Assembly: GCA_943369355.1 (NCBI GenBank)
Contig: CALRMX020000006.1
Location: 202,467-266,466, forward strand
Length of the DNA: 64,000 nt
Direction: 5' to 3'
Source of the DNA: UBA7662 sp943369355
GTDB taxonomy: Bacteria > Bacteroidota > Bacteroidia > UBA7662
Below are positions 32,805 through 40,309 of the stretch, piece by piece. The translations under genes were made by a program, and so were the position numbers. Below the pieces are notes generated by a model. It was not told where the DNA came from. It did not search any database and saw only the letters and a list, made by a program, of their open reading frames with translations. Within the stretch, counting starts at the first letter, position 1. Every line of letters starts with the position of its first letter.

Positions 32805-33944
32805 ATGAACTTTAGCAAGACCGAAAACCAACAGATGATTGCAGACATGGTCCGCAATTTCGGCGAAAAACACATCAAACCCCACATGATGGATTGGGAC
32901 GAAAGCCAAGAGTTTCCTGTTCAATTGTTCAAAGAACTTGGAAAGCTCGGCTTGATGGGTGTATTGGTTCCCGAAGAGTACGGTGGTTCAGGTTTCGGCT
33001 ATTACGAGTACGTTACTGCTATCGAGGAATTGTCGAAAATTGATGGCTCTATTGGCCTTTCGATGGCGGCACACAATAGCTTGTGCACGGGACACATTTT
33101 ACAGTTTGGCAACGAAGAACAAAAAAAGAAGTGGCTACCCAAACTCGCCACAGCCGAATGGATAGGCGCTTGGGGACTCACAGAACCGAATACCGGTTCG
33201 GATGCCATGCGTATGATGACTACCGCCGTGCAAGACGGTGACTATTGGGTAATCAATGGGGCTAAGTGTTGGATTACCCATGGTAAATCGAGCAACATCG
33301 CAGTGGTGATGGTGCGTACTGGTGAATTGTTGGATTCACACGGCATGACTGCATTTGTCATTGAAAAAGGAACAGCAGGCTTTACCCATGGCCGTAAAGA
33401 AAATAAATTAGGCATGCGTGCTTCTGAGACTACTGAGCTGCTATTCGATAATTGCCGTGTGCACAAGGATAACATACTTGGAAAAGTGGGAGAGGGATTC
33501 ATTCAAGCGATGAAAATTCTCGACGGTGGACGTATTAGCATTGCTGCACTTTCGTTGGGAATCGCCAAAGGGGCCTACGAAGCTGCGCTTAAATATTCGA
33601 AAGAACGCCAACAGTTTGGAAAGCCCATCAGCGAGTTTCAAGGTATCGCATTCAAGTTGGCCGATATTGCTACAGAAATTGAAGCGTCGGAACTCCTCAT
33701 CTACCGTGCGGCTTACCTCAAAAACAACGGTCTGCCAGTGACAACCGAGTCGGCTATGGCGAAATACTACGCCTCAGAAGTTGCTGTTAAAGCTTCGGTA
33801 GAGGGCGTTCAAATTTTTGGCGGATATGGTTATACCAAAGATTTTCCAGCCGAGAAATACTATCGCGACTCTAAACTCTGCACGATAGGCGAAGGAACAT
33901 CGGAAATTCAGAAACTAGTTATTGCACGGAATATTCTGAAGTAA
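32805..33944 (+). CDS. Acyl-CoA dehydrogenase
   Basis: 379 residues from ATG 32805 (MNFSKTENQQMIADMV). All signatures of the family: GAWGLTEPNTGSDAMRM (FAD/substrate loop), KCWITHGKSS, the C-terminal RQQFGKPISEFQGI, catalytic-region IFGGYGYTKDFPAEKYYRDS, and CTIGEGTSEIQKLVIARNI. The catalytic Glu in GEGTSE-adjacent sequence fits short/medium-chain enzymes. It oxidises acyl-CoA to enoyl-CoA in beta-oxidation, passing electrons to ETF. Single gene. Confidence 0.94.
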   Translation: MNFSKTENQQMIADMVRNFGEKHIKPHMMDWDESQEFPVQLFKELGKLGLMGVLVPEEYGGSGFGYYEYVTAIEELSKIDGSIGLSMAAHNSLCTGHILQFGNEEQKKKWLPKLATAEWIGAWGLTEPNTGSDAMRMMTTAVQDGDYWVINGAKCWITHGKSSNIAVVMVRTGELLDSHGMTAFVIEKGTAGFTHGRKENKLGMRASETTELLFDNCRVHKDNILGKVGEGFIQAMKILDGGRISIAALSLGIAKGAYEAALKYSKERQQFGKPISEFQGIAFKLADIATEIEASELLIYRAAYLKNNGLPVTTESAMAKYYASEVAVKASVEGVQIFGGYGYTKDFPAEKYYRDSKLCTIGEGTSEIQKLVIARNILK

Positions 33945-33974
33945 TTGGAATTGAAGTATTATTTATTACCTTTG
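33945..33974 (+). promoter_or_regulatory. Promoter of rpsU
   Basis: TTG (33945-33947), exactly 19 bases, then TACCTTTG (33967-33974): an excellent match to the Bacteroidota consensus. Transcription would start near 33980, giving a leader of about 14 bases before the rpsU ATG. Confidence 0.7.
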
Positions 33975-33993
33975 CCCCTCTCAAAAAAGCAAC

Positions 33994-34188
33994 ATGATCA
34001 AAATCGAGATTAAAGAAAACGAATCAGTTGATAAGGCGTTGAAGCGTTTCAAGAAGAAGTTTGAGAAGACAGGTGTTTTGAAAGAACTCCGTGGTCGTCA
34101 AGCGTTTGAAAAGCCTTCTGTGGTTCGTCGTCAGCAAGTATTGCGTGCGGCTTACCGCCAGATGATGCAGCAGGCTGAACAAAACTAA
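33994..34188 (+). CDS. rpsU: 30S ribosomal protein bS21
   Basis: 64 residues, typical bS21: IKIEIKENESVDKALKRFKK then GVLKELRGRQAFEKPS and a basic helical C-terminus. In Bacteroidota bS21, with bS18 and bS6, covers the anti-Shine-Dalgarno end of 16S rRNA. The leader here has no Shine-Dalgarno sequence, only A-rich bases. First gene of rpsU-xerC-hpf. Confidence 0.96.
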   Translation: MIKIEIKENESVDKALKRFKKKFEKTGVLKELRGRQAFEKPSVVRRQQVLRAAYRQMMQQAEQN

Positions 34189-34211
34189 GCCGGCTTTCGT
34201 ATCTTGCTGCT

Positions 34212-35102
34212 GTGGCAGCAAACGAACTCGACAGTTTTCTCAATTACCTGCGTTACGAAAAACGCGTATCGAACCATACCCTCACAGCGTATGCTGGAGA
34301 TTTGAACGATTTTTACGGTTACCTGAAGGAAACCTACGAGATAGAAGCCATCCAAGAGGTTGTGCACGTGCACATTCGTTCTTGGATGGTTTTTTTATTG
34401 GAGCAAGGGCTGGTAGCACGGAGTATCAACCGCAAGGTCAGCACGCTCAAAGCTTACTATAAGTTTTTGCTGCGACAGGGTTTGGTAAAGGCTAACCCTA
34501 CACTACGCATTGTGCGTCCCAAGGTGCCCAAACGTTTGCCTATGGTGGTAGATGGGCCTAGCATGGATAAGTTATTAGATGAATTACAATTCCCCAATAA
34601 CTACACAGGTTGCCGCGATAAAACCATACTCGAACTCTTCTATGGATGTGGTATTCGTGAGGCTGAACTCATCGGCCTGAAAATTTCTGATATAGATATG
34701 TTTGCTAACCAATTGAAAGTGTTGGGCAAAAGAAATAAAGAGAGAATTATCCCTTTTTCTGCTTTGCTTCGCTCTCAATTCCAGTTATATTTACACAACA
34801 GGGCAGAAGCACATGCTGAAGCCCCTGAATGGCTTTTTTTGACGGATAAAGGTAAAAAAATGTATCCCGGCCTAGTTTATCGAATTGTGCATCATTACCT
34901 CAGTTTGGTAAGCACTTTGGCCCAGCGCAGCCCGCACGTGCTACGCCATACATTCGCCACCCACTTGCTCGATCAAGGTGCAGATCTCAACGCAGTGAAA
35001 GAGCTGCTGGGGCACAGCAGCTTGGCAGCAACTCAAGTGTACACCCACAATTCGATAGAAAAGCTGAAAGAAGTTTATCGTAAGTCTCACCCTAAAGCCT
35101 AA
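34212..35102 (+). CDS. xerC: XerC-type tyrosine recombinase
   Basis: 296 residues from a GTG start. N-terminal SAM-like domain (FLNYLRYEKRVSNHTLTAYA) and C-terminal catalytic domain with all active residues: Arg in FYGCGIREAELIGL, Lys in LGKRNKERIIP, HxxR in SPHVLRHTFATHLLDQG, His in LLGHSSLAATQ and nucleophile Tyr in QVYTHNS. XerC/D resolve chromosome dimers at dif. Its place between rpsU and hpf is conserved in Bacteroidota, so this is housekeeping, not a phage integrase. Confidence 0.9.
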   Translation: MAANELDSFLNYLRYEKRVSNHTLTAYAGDLNDFYGYLKETYEIEAIQEVVHVHIRSWMVFLLEQGLVARSINRKVSTLKAYYKFLLRQGLVKANPTLRIVRPKVPKRLPMVVDGPSMDKLLDELQFPNNYTGCRDKTILELFYGCGIREAELIGLKISDIDMFANQLKVLGKRNKERIIPFSALLRSQFQLYLHNRAEAHAEAPEWLFLTDKGKKMYPGLVYRIVHHYLSLVSTLAQRSPHVLRHTFATHLLDQGADLNAVKELLGHSSLAATQVYTHNSIEKLKEVYRKSHPKA

Positions 35103-35109
35103 AAGGAGG
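35103..35109 (+). promoter_or_regulatory. Strong Shine-Dalgarno site before hpf
   Basis: AAGGAGG directly after the xerC stop codon, 5 bases before the hpf ATG. Most genes in this window have no such site. Confidence 0.7.
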
Positions 35110-35114
35110 TTATC

Positions 35115-35399
35115 ATGGACATCAACATCCAATCTATTCATTTCGACGCCGATGTGAAGCTCACCGATTTCATCAAGAAAAAAGTAGCCAAGCTCGAAAC
35201 GTACAACAACAAAGTAGTTAGCTCAGAAATTTTTCTGAAACTCGATAAAGCCGACGATGCTGCGAATAAAATCGCAGAAATAAAAATGCAGCTCCCCGGT
35301 CGTACACTCTTCGCAAAAGAACAATGCAAAACGTTCGAAGAAGCAACCGACCTCGCCATAGAGTCGCTGCGCCGACAGATCAGTAAGCTGAAAAACTGA
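35115..35399 (+). CDS. hpf: Ribosome hibernation-promoting factor (HPF/RaiA family)
   Basis: 94 residues, short-form HPF: MDINIQSIHFDADVKLTDFI, KKKVAKLETYNNKV, EIKMQLPGRTLFAKEQCKTF and EEATDLAIESLRRQISKLKN. It binds the decoding centre of the 30S subunit in slow growth and silences ribosomes. Last protein gene of the rpsU operon. Its unusually strong Shine-Dalgarno sequence may link it to bS21 content of ribosomes (see findings). Confidence 0.93.
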   Translation: MDINIQSIHFDADVKLTDFIKKKVAKLETYNNKVVSSEIFLKLDKADDAANKIAEIKMQLPGRTLFAKEQCKTFEEATDLAIESLRRQISKLKN

Positions 35400-35433
35400 T
35401 TGTAATACGCATCTTTTTTTTTCGGATGGGCTA

Positions 35434-35462
35434 TTGATAAGTCCGATTAATTAGTACATTTG
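35434..35462 (+). promoter_or_regulatory. Promoter of the tRNA-tuf operon
   Basis: TTG (35434-35436), 18 bases, TACATTTG (35455-35462), about 60 bases before the first tRNA. Transcription of four tRNAs and tuf probably begins here. Confidence 0.65.
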
Positions 35463-35524
35463 CATTCCTTTTTGGCGGGTACCCTAGGGAAACGCCGGAA
35501 AGGAATGTTCTTTTAAGGATGTTC

Positions 35525-35597
35525 GCCTCCTTAGCTCAGCTGGTAGAGCAACTGATTTGTAATCAGTAGGTCGCTGGTTCGATTCCGGCAGGGGGCT
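35525..35597 (+). tRNA. tRNA-Thr (anticodon TGT)
   Basis: 73 bases. Acceptor GCCTCCT/AGGGGGC, D stem GCTC/GAGC, anticodon stem ACTGA/TCAGT with loop TTTGTAA (TGT), T loop TTCGATT. No encoded CCA. Confidence 0.95.
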
Positions 35598-35604
35598 CAT
35601 TGAT

Positions 35605-35688
35605 GGGGAGATACCAGAGTGGCCAAATGGGACCGACTGTAACTCGGTTGCGAAAGCTTCGGAGGTTCGAATCCTCCTCTCCCCACCA
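35605..35688 (+). tRNA. tRNA-Tyr (anticodon GTA), CCA encoded
   Basis: Class II tRNA with a long variable arm. Acceptor GGGGAGA/TCTCCCC, anticodon stem ACCGA/TCGGT with loop CTGTAAC (GTA), T loop TTCGAAT. Discriminator A at 35685 is followed by CCA in the DNA, unlike the other tRNAs here. Confidence 0.95.
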
Positions 35689-35727
35689 ATTTGCCGCAAG
35701 GTGAAATGCAGTTTCGGCTGCAAAAAA

Positions 35728-35800
35728 GCGGGAGTAGCTCAGTTGGTAGAGCGATAGCCTTCCAAGCTATAGGTCGCGGGTTCGAGCCTCGTCTCCCGCT
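35728..35800 (+). tRNA. tRNA-Gly (anticodon TCC)
   Basis: 73 bases. Acceptor GCGGGAG/CTCCCGC, anticodon stem ATAGC/GCTAT with loop CTTCCAA (TCC), T loop TTCGAGC. CCA not encoded. Confidence 0.95.
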
Positions 35801-35849
35801 CAATAAAGGTTACCAGAAGGGTAGCCTGAGCAAAATGAAAATAAAGTTT

Positions 35850-35921
<72 letters not shown>

Positions 35922-36004
35922 CGAAATTGTTCAGTCTGAAGTGCGCAACAGCAATCTTCATACAACGATAAACCAAAACAGGACAAACTAAAATAAGACA
36001 AACA

Positions 36005-37192
36005 ATGGCTAAGGAAAAATTTGACCGTTCCAAACCGCACGTAAACATCGGTACCATCGGTCACGTTGACCACGGTAAGACTACCCTCACCGCCGCCATC
36101 ACCAAGGTGTTGGCTGAAAAGGGTTGGTCGGAAGCACGTTCATTCGATTCGATTGACTCTGCTCCCGAAGAAAAAGAGCGTGGTATCACTATCAACACGG
36201 CTCACGTAGAGTATCAGACCGAGAACCGTCACTACGCACACGTAGACTGTCCGGGTCACGCTGACTATGTGAAGAACATGGTAACTGGTGCTGCCCAAAT
36301 GGACGGTGCTATCATCGTTGTGGCTTCGACCGACGGTCCTATGCCGCAAACTCGTGAGCACATCCTGCTCGCTCGCCAGGTAGGTGTACCTGCCCTGGTG
36401 GTATTCATGAACAAAGTCGACATGGTTGACGATCCCGAACTCCTCGACCTCGTTGAAATGGAAATCCGTGAACTGCTTTCGTTCTACGAATTCCCTGGCG
36501 ACGATATCCCTGTGATTCGTGGTTCTGCCCTCGGTGCACTCAACGGTGAGCCGAAGTGGGTTGACACTGTTCTTGAACTCATGGCAGCAGTAGACAACTA
36601 CATTCCAATTCCTCCACGTCAAACTGAGCTTCCATTCTTGATGCCAGTTGAAGACGTATTCTCGATCACTGGTCGTGGTACTGTTGCCACTGGTCGTATC
36701 GAGCGTGGTGTAATCAACTCAGGTGATCCAGTTGATATCATCGGTATGGGTGCAGAAAACTTGAAGTCGACTGTAACCGGTGTGGAAATGTTCCGTAAAA
36801 TTCTTGACCGCGGTGAAGCTGGTGACAATACAGGTCTCCTCCTCCGTGGTATTGAAAAAACCGATATCCGTCGTGGTATGGTAATCTGTAAGCCAGGTTC
36901 TGTGAAGCCTCACATCGAATTCAAGGCCGAAGTTTACGTACTGTCGAAAGAAGAAGGCGGTCGCCACACTCCATTCTTCAACAAATACCGTCCGCAGTTC
37001 TACTTCCGTACAACTGACGTAACTGGTGAGATCGTTCTTCCAGACGGTGTTGAAATGGTAATGCCTGGCGACAACATCTCGATTGTTGTGAAACTTATCG
37101 CTCCAATCGCTATGGAAAAAGGTCTCCGTTTCGCGATTCGCGAAGGTGGTCGTACCGTAGGTGCCGGTCAGGTTACAGAAGTAATCGCTTAA
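36005..37192 (+). CDS. tuf: Elongation factor Tu
   Basis: 395 residues, full length. G1 GHVDHGKTTL at about 19-28, switch II DCPGHADYVKNM, NKVD at about 138, then the beta-barrel domains (GRGTVATGRIERGVI, PFFNKYRPQFYFRTTDVTGE). It delivers aminoacyl-tRNA to the ribosome with GTP. Located in the conserved tRNA-tuf-tRNA-Trp-secE-nusG order; a hairpin with a short T-run follows. Confidence 0.98.
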   Translation: MAKEKFDRSKPHVNIGTIGHVDHGKTTLTAAITKVLAEKGWSEARSFDSIDSAPEEKERGITINTAHVEYQTENRHYAHVDCPGHADYVKNMVTGAAQMDGAIIVVASTDGPMPQTREHILLARQVGVPALVVFMNKVDMVDDPELLDLVEMEIRELLSFYEFPGDDIPVIRGSALGALNGEPKWVDTVLELMAAVDNYIPIPPRQTELPFLMPVEDVFSITGRGTVATGRIERGVINSGDPVDIIGMGAENLKSTVTGVEMFRKILDRGEAGDNTGLLLRGIEKTDIRRGMVICKPGSVKPHIEFKAEVYVLSKEEGGRHTPFFNKYRPQFYFRTTDVTGEIVLPDGVEMVMPGDNISIVVKLIAPIAMEKGLRFAIREGGRTVGAGQVTEVIA

Positions 37193-37218
37193 TTCTACTT
37201 TAAACCAGATAGCGGAAG

Positions 37219-37243
37219 ACTCTCCCGTAACCGGGAGAGTTTT
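37219..37243 (+). terminator. Terminator or attenuator between tuf and tRNA-Trp
   Basis: 9-bp perfect stem ACTCTCCCG/CGGGAGAGT with a 4-base loop and a short tail of three T's after the stem's own T. The short tail and the downstream tRNA and secE suggest partial read-through. Confidence 0.6.
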
Positions 37244-37253
37244 CCCTGTCTAT

Positions 37254-37326
<73 letters not shown>

Positions 37327-37341
37327 CAGCAGCTAGACAAC

Positions 37342-37536
37342 ATGAATAGAATTCGTTTATACGTCAAAGAAGCAACCAACGAACTCCTGCATAAGGTAAG
37401 TTGGCCCACCTGGGAAGAACTCCAGGGTAGTCTCGTCGTGGTCCTTGTGGCTTCGCTGATCTTTTCGATCGTGATTTACCTAATGGATGTGGCTTTCTCG
37501 AATGTGTTGAGTGCTTTTTATCATCTTTTCCAATAA
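37342..37536 (+). CDS. secE: Preprotein translocase subunit SecE
   Basis: 64 residues from ATG 37342. Amphipathic N-terminal helix with the SecE signature VKEATNELLHKVSWPTWEEL, then one membrane helix (VVVLVASLIFSIVIYLMDVA). Clamps SecY in the Sec translocon at the inner membrane. Followed by nusG as in nearly all bacteria. Confidence 0.95.
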   Translation: MNRIRLYVKEATNELLHKVSWPTWEELQGSLVVVLVASLIFSIVIYLMDVAFSNVLSAFYHLFQ

Positions 37537-37548
37537 GGCGTGGCCGGC

Positions 37549-38082
37549 ATGGAATATAAGTGGTATGTAGTCCGCGCCATTAGTGGCAAGGAACGTAAGG
37601 CGAAGGAGTACCTCGAGTACGAAGTGAATCGTATGAATTTGAAGGATCTGATTCCTCAGATTTTGATTCCTATGGAAAAGGTACTCCAGCTACGCAACGG
37701 TAAAAAAGTCGTGAAAGAACGCAATTTCTTTCCAGGCTATATTTTGATAGAAGCAGCAATGAATCCCGATTTGGTATCGGCCATCATTCAAATCCCGAAT
37801 GTAATCGGGTTTTTGGGTGGTGACAATCCGACACCTTTGCGGGAATCGGAGGTGAACAAAATCCTCGGTAAGGTAGATGAAATGACCGAAGCCGGTGAAG
37901 TAATGTCGAATCCGTTTACGGTTGGTGAATCAGTGAAGGTAATGGACGGTCCGTTCAATGAATTCACTGGAGTAATCGAAGAAGTAAACGAGGAGAAGAA
38001 GAAGCTCAAAGTGATGGTGAAGATTTTTGGTCGCCGTACACCTATTGAGTTGAATTATATGCAGGTTGAGAAAATATCCTAA
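37549..38082 (+). CDS. nusG: Transcription termination/antitermination protein NusG
   Basis: 177 residues from ATG 37549 (MEYKWYVVRAISGKE); a GTG at 37540 would add three residues. NGN domain with FFPGYILIEAAMNPD and VIGFLGGDNPTPL, then the KOW domain VGESVKVMDGPFNEFTGVIE. Binds RNA polymerase and couples transcription to translation. An AAGG 10 bases upstream favours the ATG. Confidence 0.96.
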   Translation: MEYKWYVVRAISGKERKAKEYLEYEVNRMNLKDLIPQILIPMEKVLQLRNGKKVVKERNFFPGYILIEAAMNPDLVSAIIQIPNVIGFLGGDNPTPLRESEVNKILGKVDEMTEAGEVMSNPFTVGESVKVMDGPFNEFTGVIEEVNEEKKKLKVMVKIFGRRTPIELNYMQVEKIS

Positions 38083-38093
38083 TAAGATAAAAA

Positions 38094-38534
38094 ATGGCAA
38101 AGGAAATCAGCGCGTTTATTAAGCTCCAGATCAAGGGCGGCGCAGCGAACCCGGCACCTCCGGTAGGACCGGCACTCGGTTCAAAAGGGGTGAACATCAT
38201 GGAATTCTGTAAGCAGTTTAATGCCAGAACCCAGGATAAAGCGGGAAAAGTATTACCGGTGGTGATCACGGTGTACTCTGATAAGTCGTTCGACTTTATC
38301 GTTAAAACACCTCCAGTGGCGATCCAGTTGATGGAAGCTGCAAAAATTCAAAAAGGCTCGACGCAGCCCAACCGTCAAAAGGTTGGTTCTGTAAGTTGGG
38401 ACCAGGTAAAGGCAATAGCCGAGGACAAAATGCAGGACATGAATGCGTTCAAAGTAGAATCGGCCATGAAAATGGTTGCAGGAACGGCGCGCAGCATGGG
38501 CATCAATGTTACAGGCACTGCTCCCTGGGAATAA
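38094..38534 (+). CDS. rplK: 50S ribosomal protein uL11
   Basis: 146 residues. IKLQIKGGAANPAPPVGPAL and GSKGVNIMEFCKQFNART at the N-terminus, and the rRNA-binding C-terminal domain with AKIQKGSTQPNRQKVGSVSW. Forms the GTPase-associated centre with L10/L12. Second ribosomal block after nusG. Confidence 0.97.
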   Translation: MAKEISAFIKLQIKGGAANPAPPVGPALGSKGVNIMEFCKQFNARTQDKAGKVLPVVITVYSDKSFDFIVKTPPVAIQLMEAAKIQKGSTQPNRQKVGSVSWDQVKAIAEDKMQDMNAFKVESAMKMVAGTARSMGINVTGTAPWE

Positions 38535-38559
38535 GTAGAAAAAACCATTAATATATAGA

Positions 38560-39258
38560 GTGGCTAAATTGACCAAAAATCAGAAGTTGGCGAACGCGAA
38601 GTTCGACCGTACCAAAGCGTACAAGCTTTCTGAGGCGACCAGTCTGGTAAAGGAAATTTCCTTCACCAAGTTTGATCCTTCAGTTGACTTGAACGTAAGG
38701 CTCGGAGTGGATCCGCGTAAAGCGAACCAGATGGTTAGGGGTACGGTAACCCTTCCTCACGGGACCGGAAAAGTAGCGCGCGTGCTCGTGCTATGCACCC
38801 CAGACAAAGAAGCAGAGGCTAAAGCAGCCGGAGCTGACTTTGTAGGACTGGACGAGTTCATCCAAAAAATTGAGGGTGGATGGACTGACGTCGATGTAAT
38901 CATTACTCAACCAAGTGTCATGGCGAAAGTCGGTCGACTCGGTCGTGTGTTAGGTCCCCGTGGCCTGATGCCGAATCCGAAGACCGGTACTGTAACCGAC
39001 AACGTTGGGCAAGCGGTTACCGACGTAAAGGGTGGCAAAATCGACTTTAAAGTAGACAAGTTCGGTATTGTACACGCTGCTATCGGGAAGGCGTCGTTTA
39101 CGCCGGTGCAACTTGAAGAAAATGCTGTAGAGCTTCTTCAAACCATCGTGCGACTGAAGCCTTCAGCTGCAAAAGGAACTTATGTGAAGAGCATCTTCAT
39201 GAGCTCAACCATGAGTCCTGGTATTAACATCGACACCAAATCTGTAGCGGGGATCTAA
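38560..39258 (+). CDS. rplA: 50S ribosomal protein uL1
   Basis: 232 residues from a GTG start. Conserved VDLNVRLGVDPRKANQMVRG, LPHGTGKVARVLV, LGRVLGPRGLMPNPKTGTVT and the final KSIFMSSTMSPGI. L1 stalk protein. In many bacteria L1 represses its own L11-L1 mRNA; no obvious L1-box was identified here. Two bases before rplJ. Confidence 0.97.
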   Translation: MAKLTKNQKLANAKFDRTKAYKLSEATSLVKEISFTKFDPSVDLNVRLGVDPRKANQMVRGTVTLPHGTGKVARVLVLCTPDKEAEAKAAGADFVGLDEFIQKIEGGWTDVDVIITQPSVMAKVGRLGRVLGPRGLMPNPKTGTVTDNVGQAVTDVKGGKIDFKVDKFGIVHAAIGKASFTPVQLEENAVELLQTIVRLKPSAAKGTYVKSIFMSSTMSPGINIDTKSVAGI

Positions 39259-39260
39259 TC

Positions 39261-39782
39261 ATGACCAGAGAAGAAAAAGCAATTGTTATTCAGGAACTGG
39301 CGGAGAAGCTCAAGAACAGCCCCTTCTTTTACCTCACCAATTCGGCTAACCTGCCGGTAGAAACCATCAACCGTTTCCGTCGTTTGTGTTACCAGCGTGG
39401 TGTAGAATTTAAGGTGGTTAAGAACACCTTGTTGCAGAAAGCGATGGAAAGTATCGGAGGAGGTTACGAAGACCTTTATCCTTCGCTGAAAGGTTCAACC
39501 TCGATCATGTTTGCCGAGCAAGGAAACATCCCTGCCCGCCTGCTGAAAGAGTTTCGCCAAAACGGCTCGGACAAACCCGTATTGAAAGCTGCCTATATTG
39601 ATAGCGCTATCTATACCGGCGACGACCAGCTCGACGCACTTACCAGCATCAAATCGAAAGAAGAGCTCATTGCTGGAATCATCTTTACCCTACAATCGCC
39701 TGCACGCAACGTGGTATCAGCTCTCCAATCGAGCGGTGGCAAATTGGCTGGCATTGTAAAAACACTTCAAGAGAAAAATTAA
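39261..39782 (+). CDS. rplJ: 50S ribosomal protein uL10
   Basis: 173 residues. N-terminal rRNA-binding part (EEKAIVIQELAEKLKNSPFF, FKVVKNTLLQKAMESIG) and the C-terminal helix that carries L7/L12 dimers (ALQSSGGKLAGIVKTLQEKN). Base of the ribosomal stalk. The gap to rplL is 30 bases. Confidence 0.96.
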   Translation: MTREEKAIVIQELAEKLKNSPFFYLTNSANLPVETINRFRRLCYQRGVEFKVVKNTLLQKAMESIGGGYEDLYPSLKGSTSIMFAEQGNIPARLLKEFRQNGSDKPVLKAAYIDSAIYTGDDQLDALTSIKSKEELIAGIIFTLQSPARNVVSALQSSGGKLAGIVKTLQEKN

Positions 39783-39812
39783 CAAAAACAAAAACTATTA
39801 AATTTTAATAAA

Positions 39813-40196
39813 ATGGCAGATCTGAAAGCGTTCGCAGAACAGTTAGTTAACCTGACTGTGAAAGAAGTAAACGAACTTGCCCAAATCCTGAAAGACGAGT
39901 ATGGCATTGAGCCAGCTGCTGCTGCTGTAGCAGTTGCTGCTCCTGCTGCTGGCGGTGGTGCTGCTGCACCAGCTGCTGCTGAGCAAACTGAATTTGACGT
40001 AATCCTCAAAGAAGCAGGTGCTCAAAAGCTCCAAATCGTGAAATTGGTGAAAGACCTTACTGGTCTTGGACTGAAAGAAGCGAAAGAACTCGTTGATGCT
40101 GCTCCGAAGCCTTTGAAAGAGAAGTGTCCGAAAGACGAAGCAGAAGCACTCAAAGCTAAGCTTGAAGAAGCTGGCGCTGTAGTAGAGATCAAGTAA
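39813..40196 (+). CDS. rplL: 50S ribosomal protein bL12 (L7/L12)
   Basis: 127 residues. N-terminal dimer domain, Ala/Gly-rich hinge (AAAAVAVAAPAAGGGAAAPA) and the factor-binding C-terminal domain with EFDVILKEAGAQKLQIVKLV and LGLKEAKELVDAAPKPLKE. Recruits translation factors. A hairpin pair follows before rpoB. Confidence 0.97.
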   Translation: MADLKAFAEQLVNLTVKEVNELAQILKDEYGIEPAAAAVAVAAPAAGGGAAAPAAAEQTEFDVILKEAGAQKLQIVKLVKDLTGLGLKEAKELVDAAPKPLKEKCPKDEAEALKAKLEEAGAVVEIK

Positions 40197-40216
40197 TTTG
40201 ACTCAACGGCTAATAA

Positions 40217-40263
40217 GCCTACAAAGCTGTAGGCCTGCAACCCTGAGTGGTTGCCAGGCCTAC
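40217..40263 (+). promoter_or_regulatory. Mutually exclusive hairpins between rplL and rpoB
   Basis: A large hairpin pairs 40229-40242 with 40249-40263 (14 bp, one bulged C). A smaller one pairs GCCTAC (40217-40222) with GTAGGC (40229-40234). They share 40229-40234, so only one can form. No T-run follows. This may set the ratio of ribosomal-protein to polymerase expression by processing or attenuation. Confidence 0.55.
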
Positions 40264-40309
40264 GGCTATTTGTGTTCGTGATCATGGTGTATAACTAAAA
40301 CTCAATTCT

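Noticed and set aside
34212..35102. Tyrosine recombinase as a sign of a prophage or integron
   Set aside because: It sits in the conserved rpsU-xerC-hpf order, with no attachment-site duplication or phage genes, so it is the housekeeping XerC.
37219..37243. Full transcription stop between tuf and secE
   Set aside because: The T-tail is short and tRNA-Trp and secE follow closely without a recognisable promoter, so it is kept as a partial terminator only.
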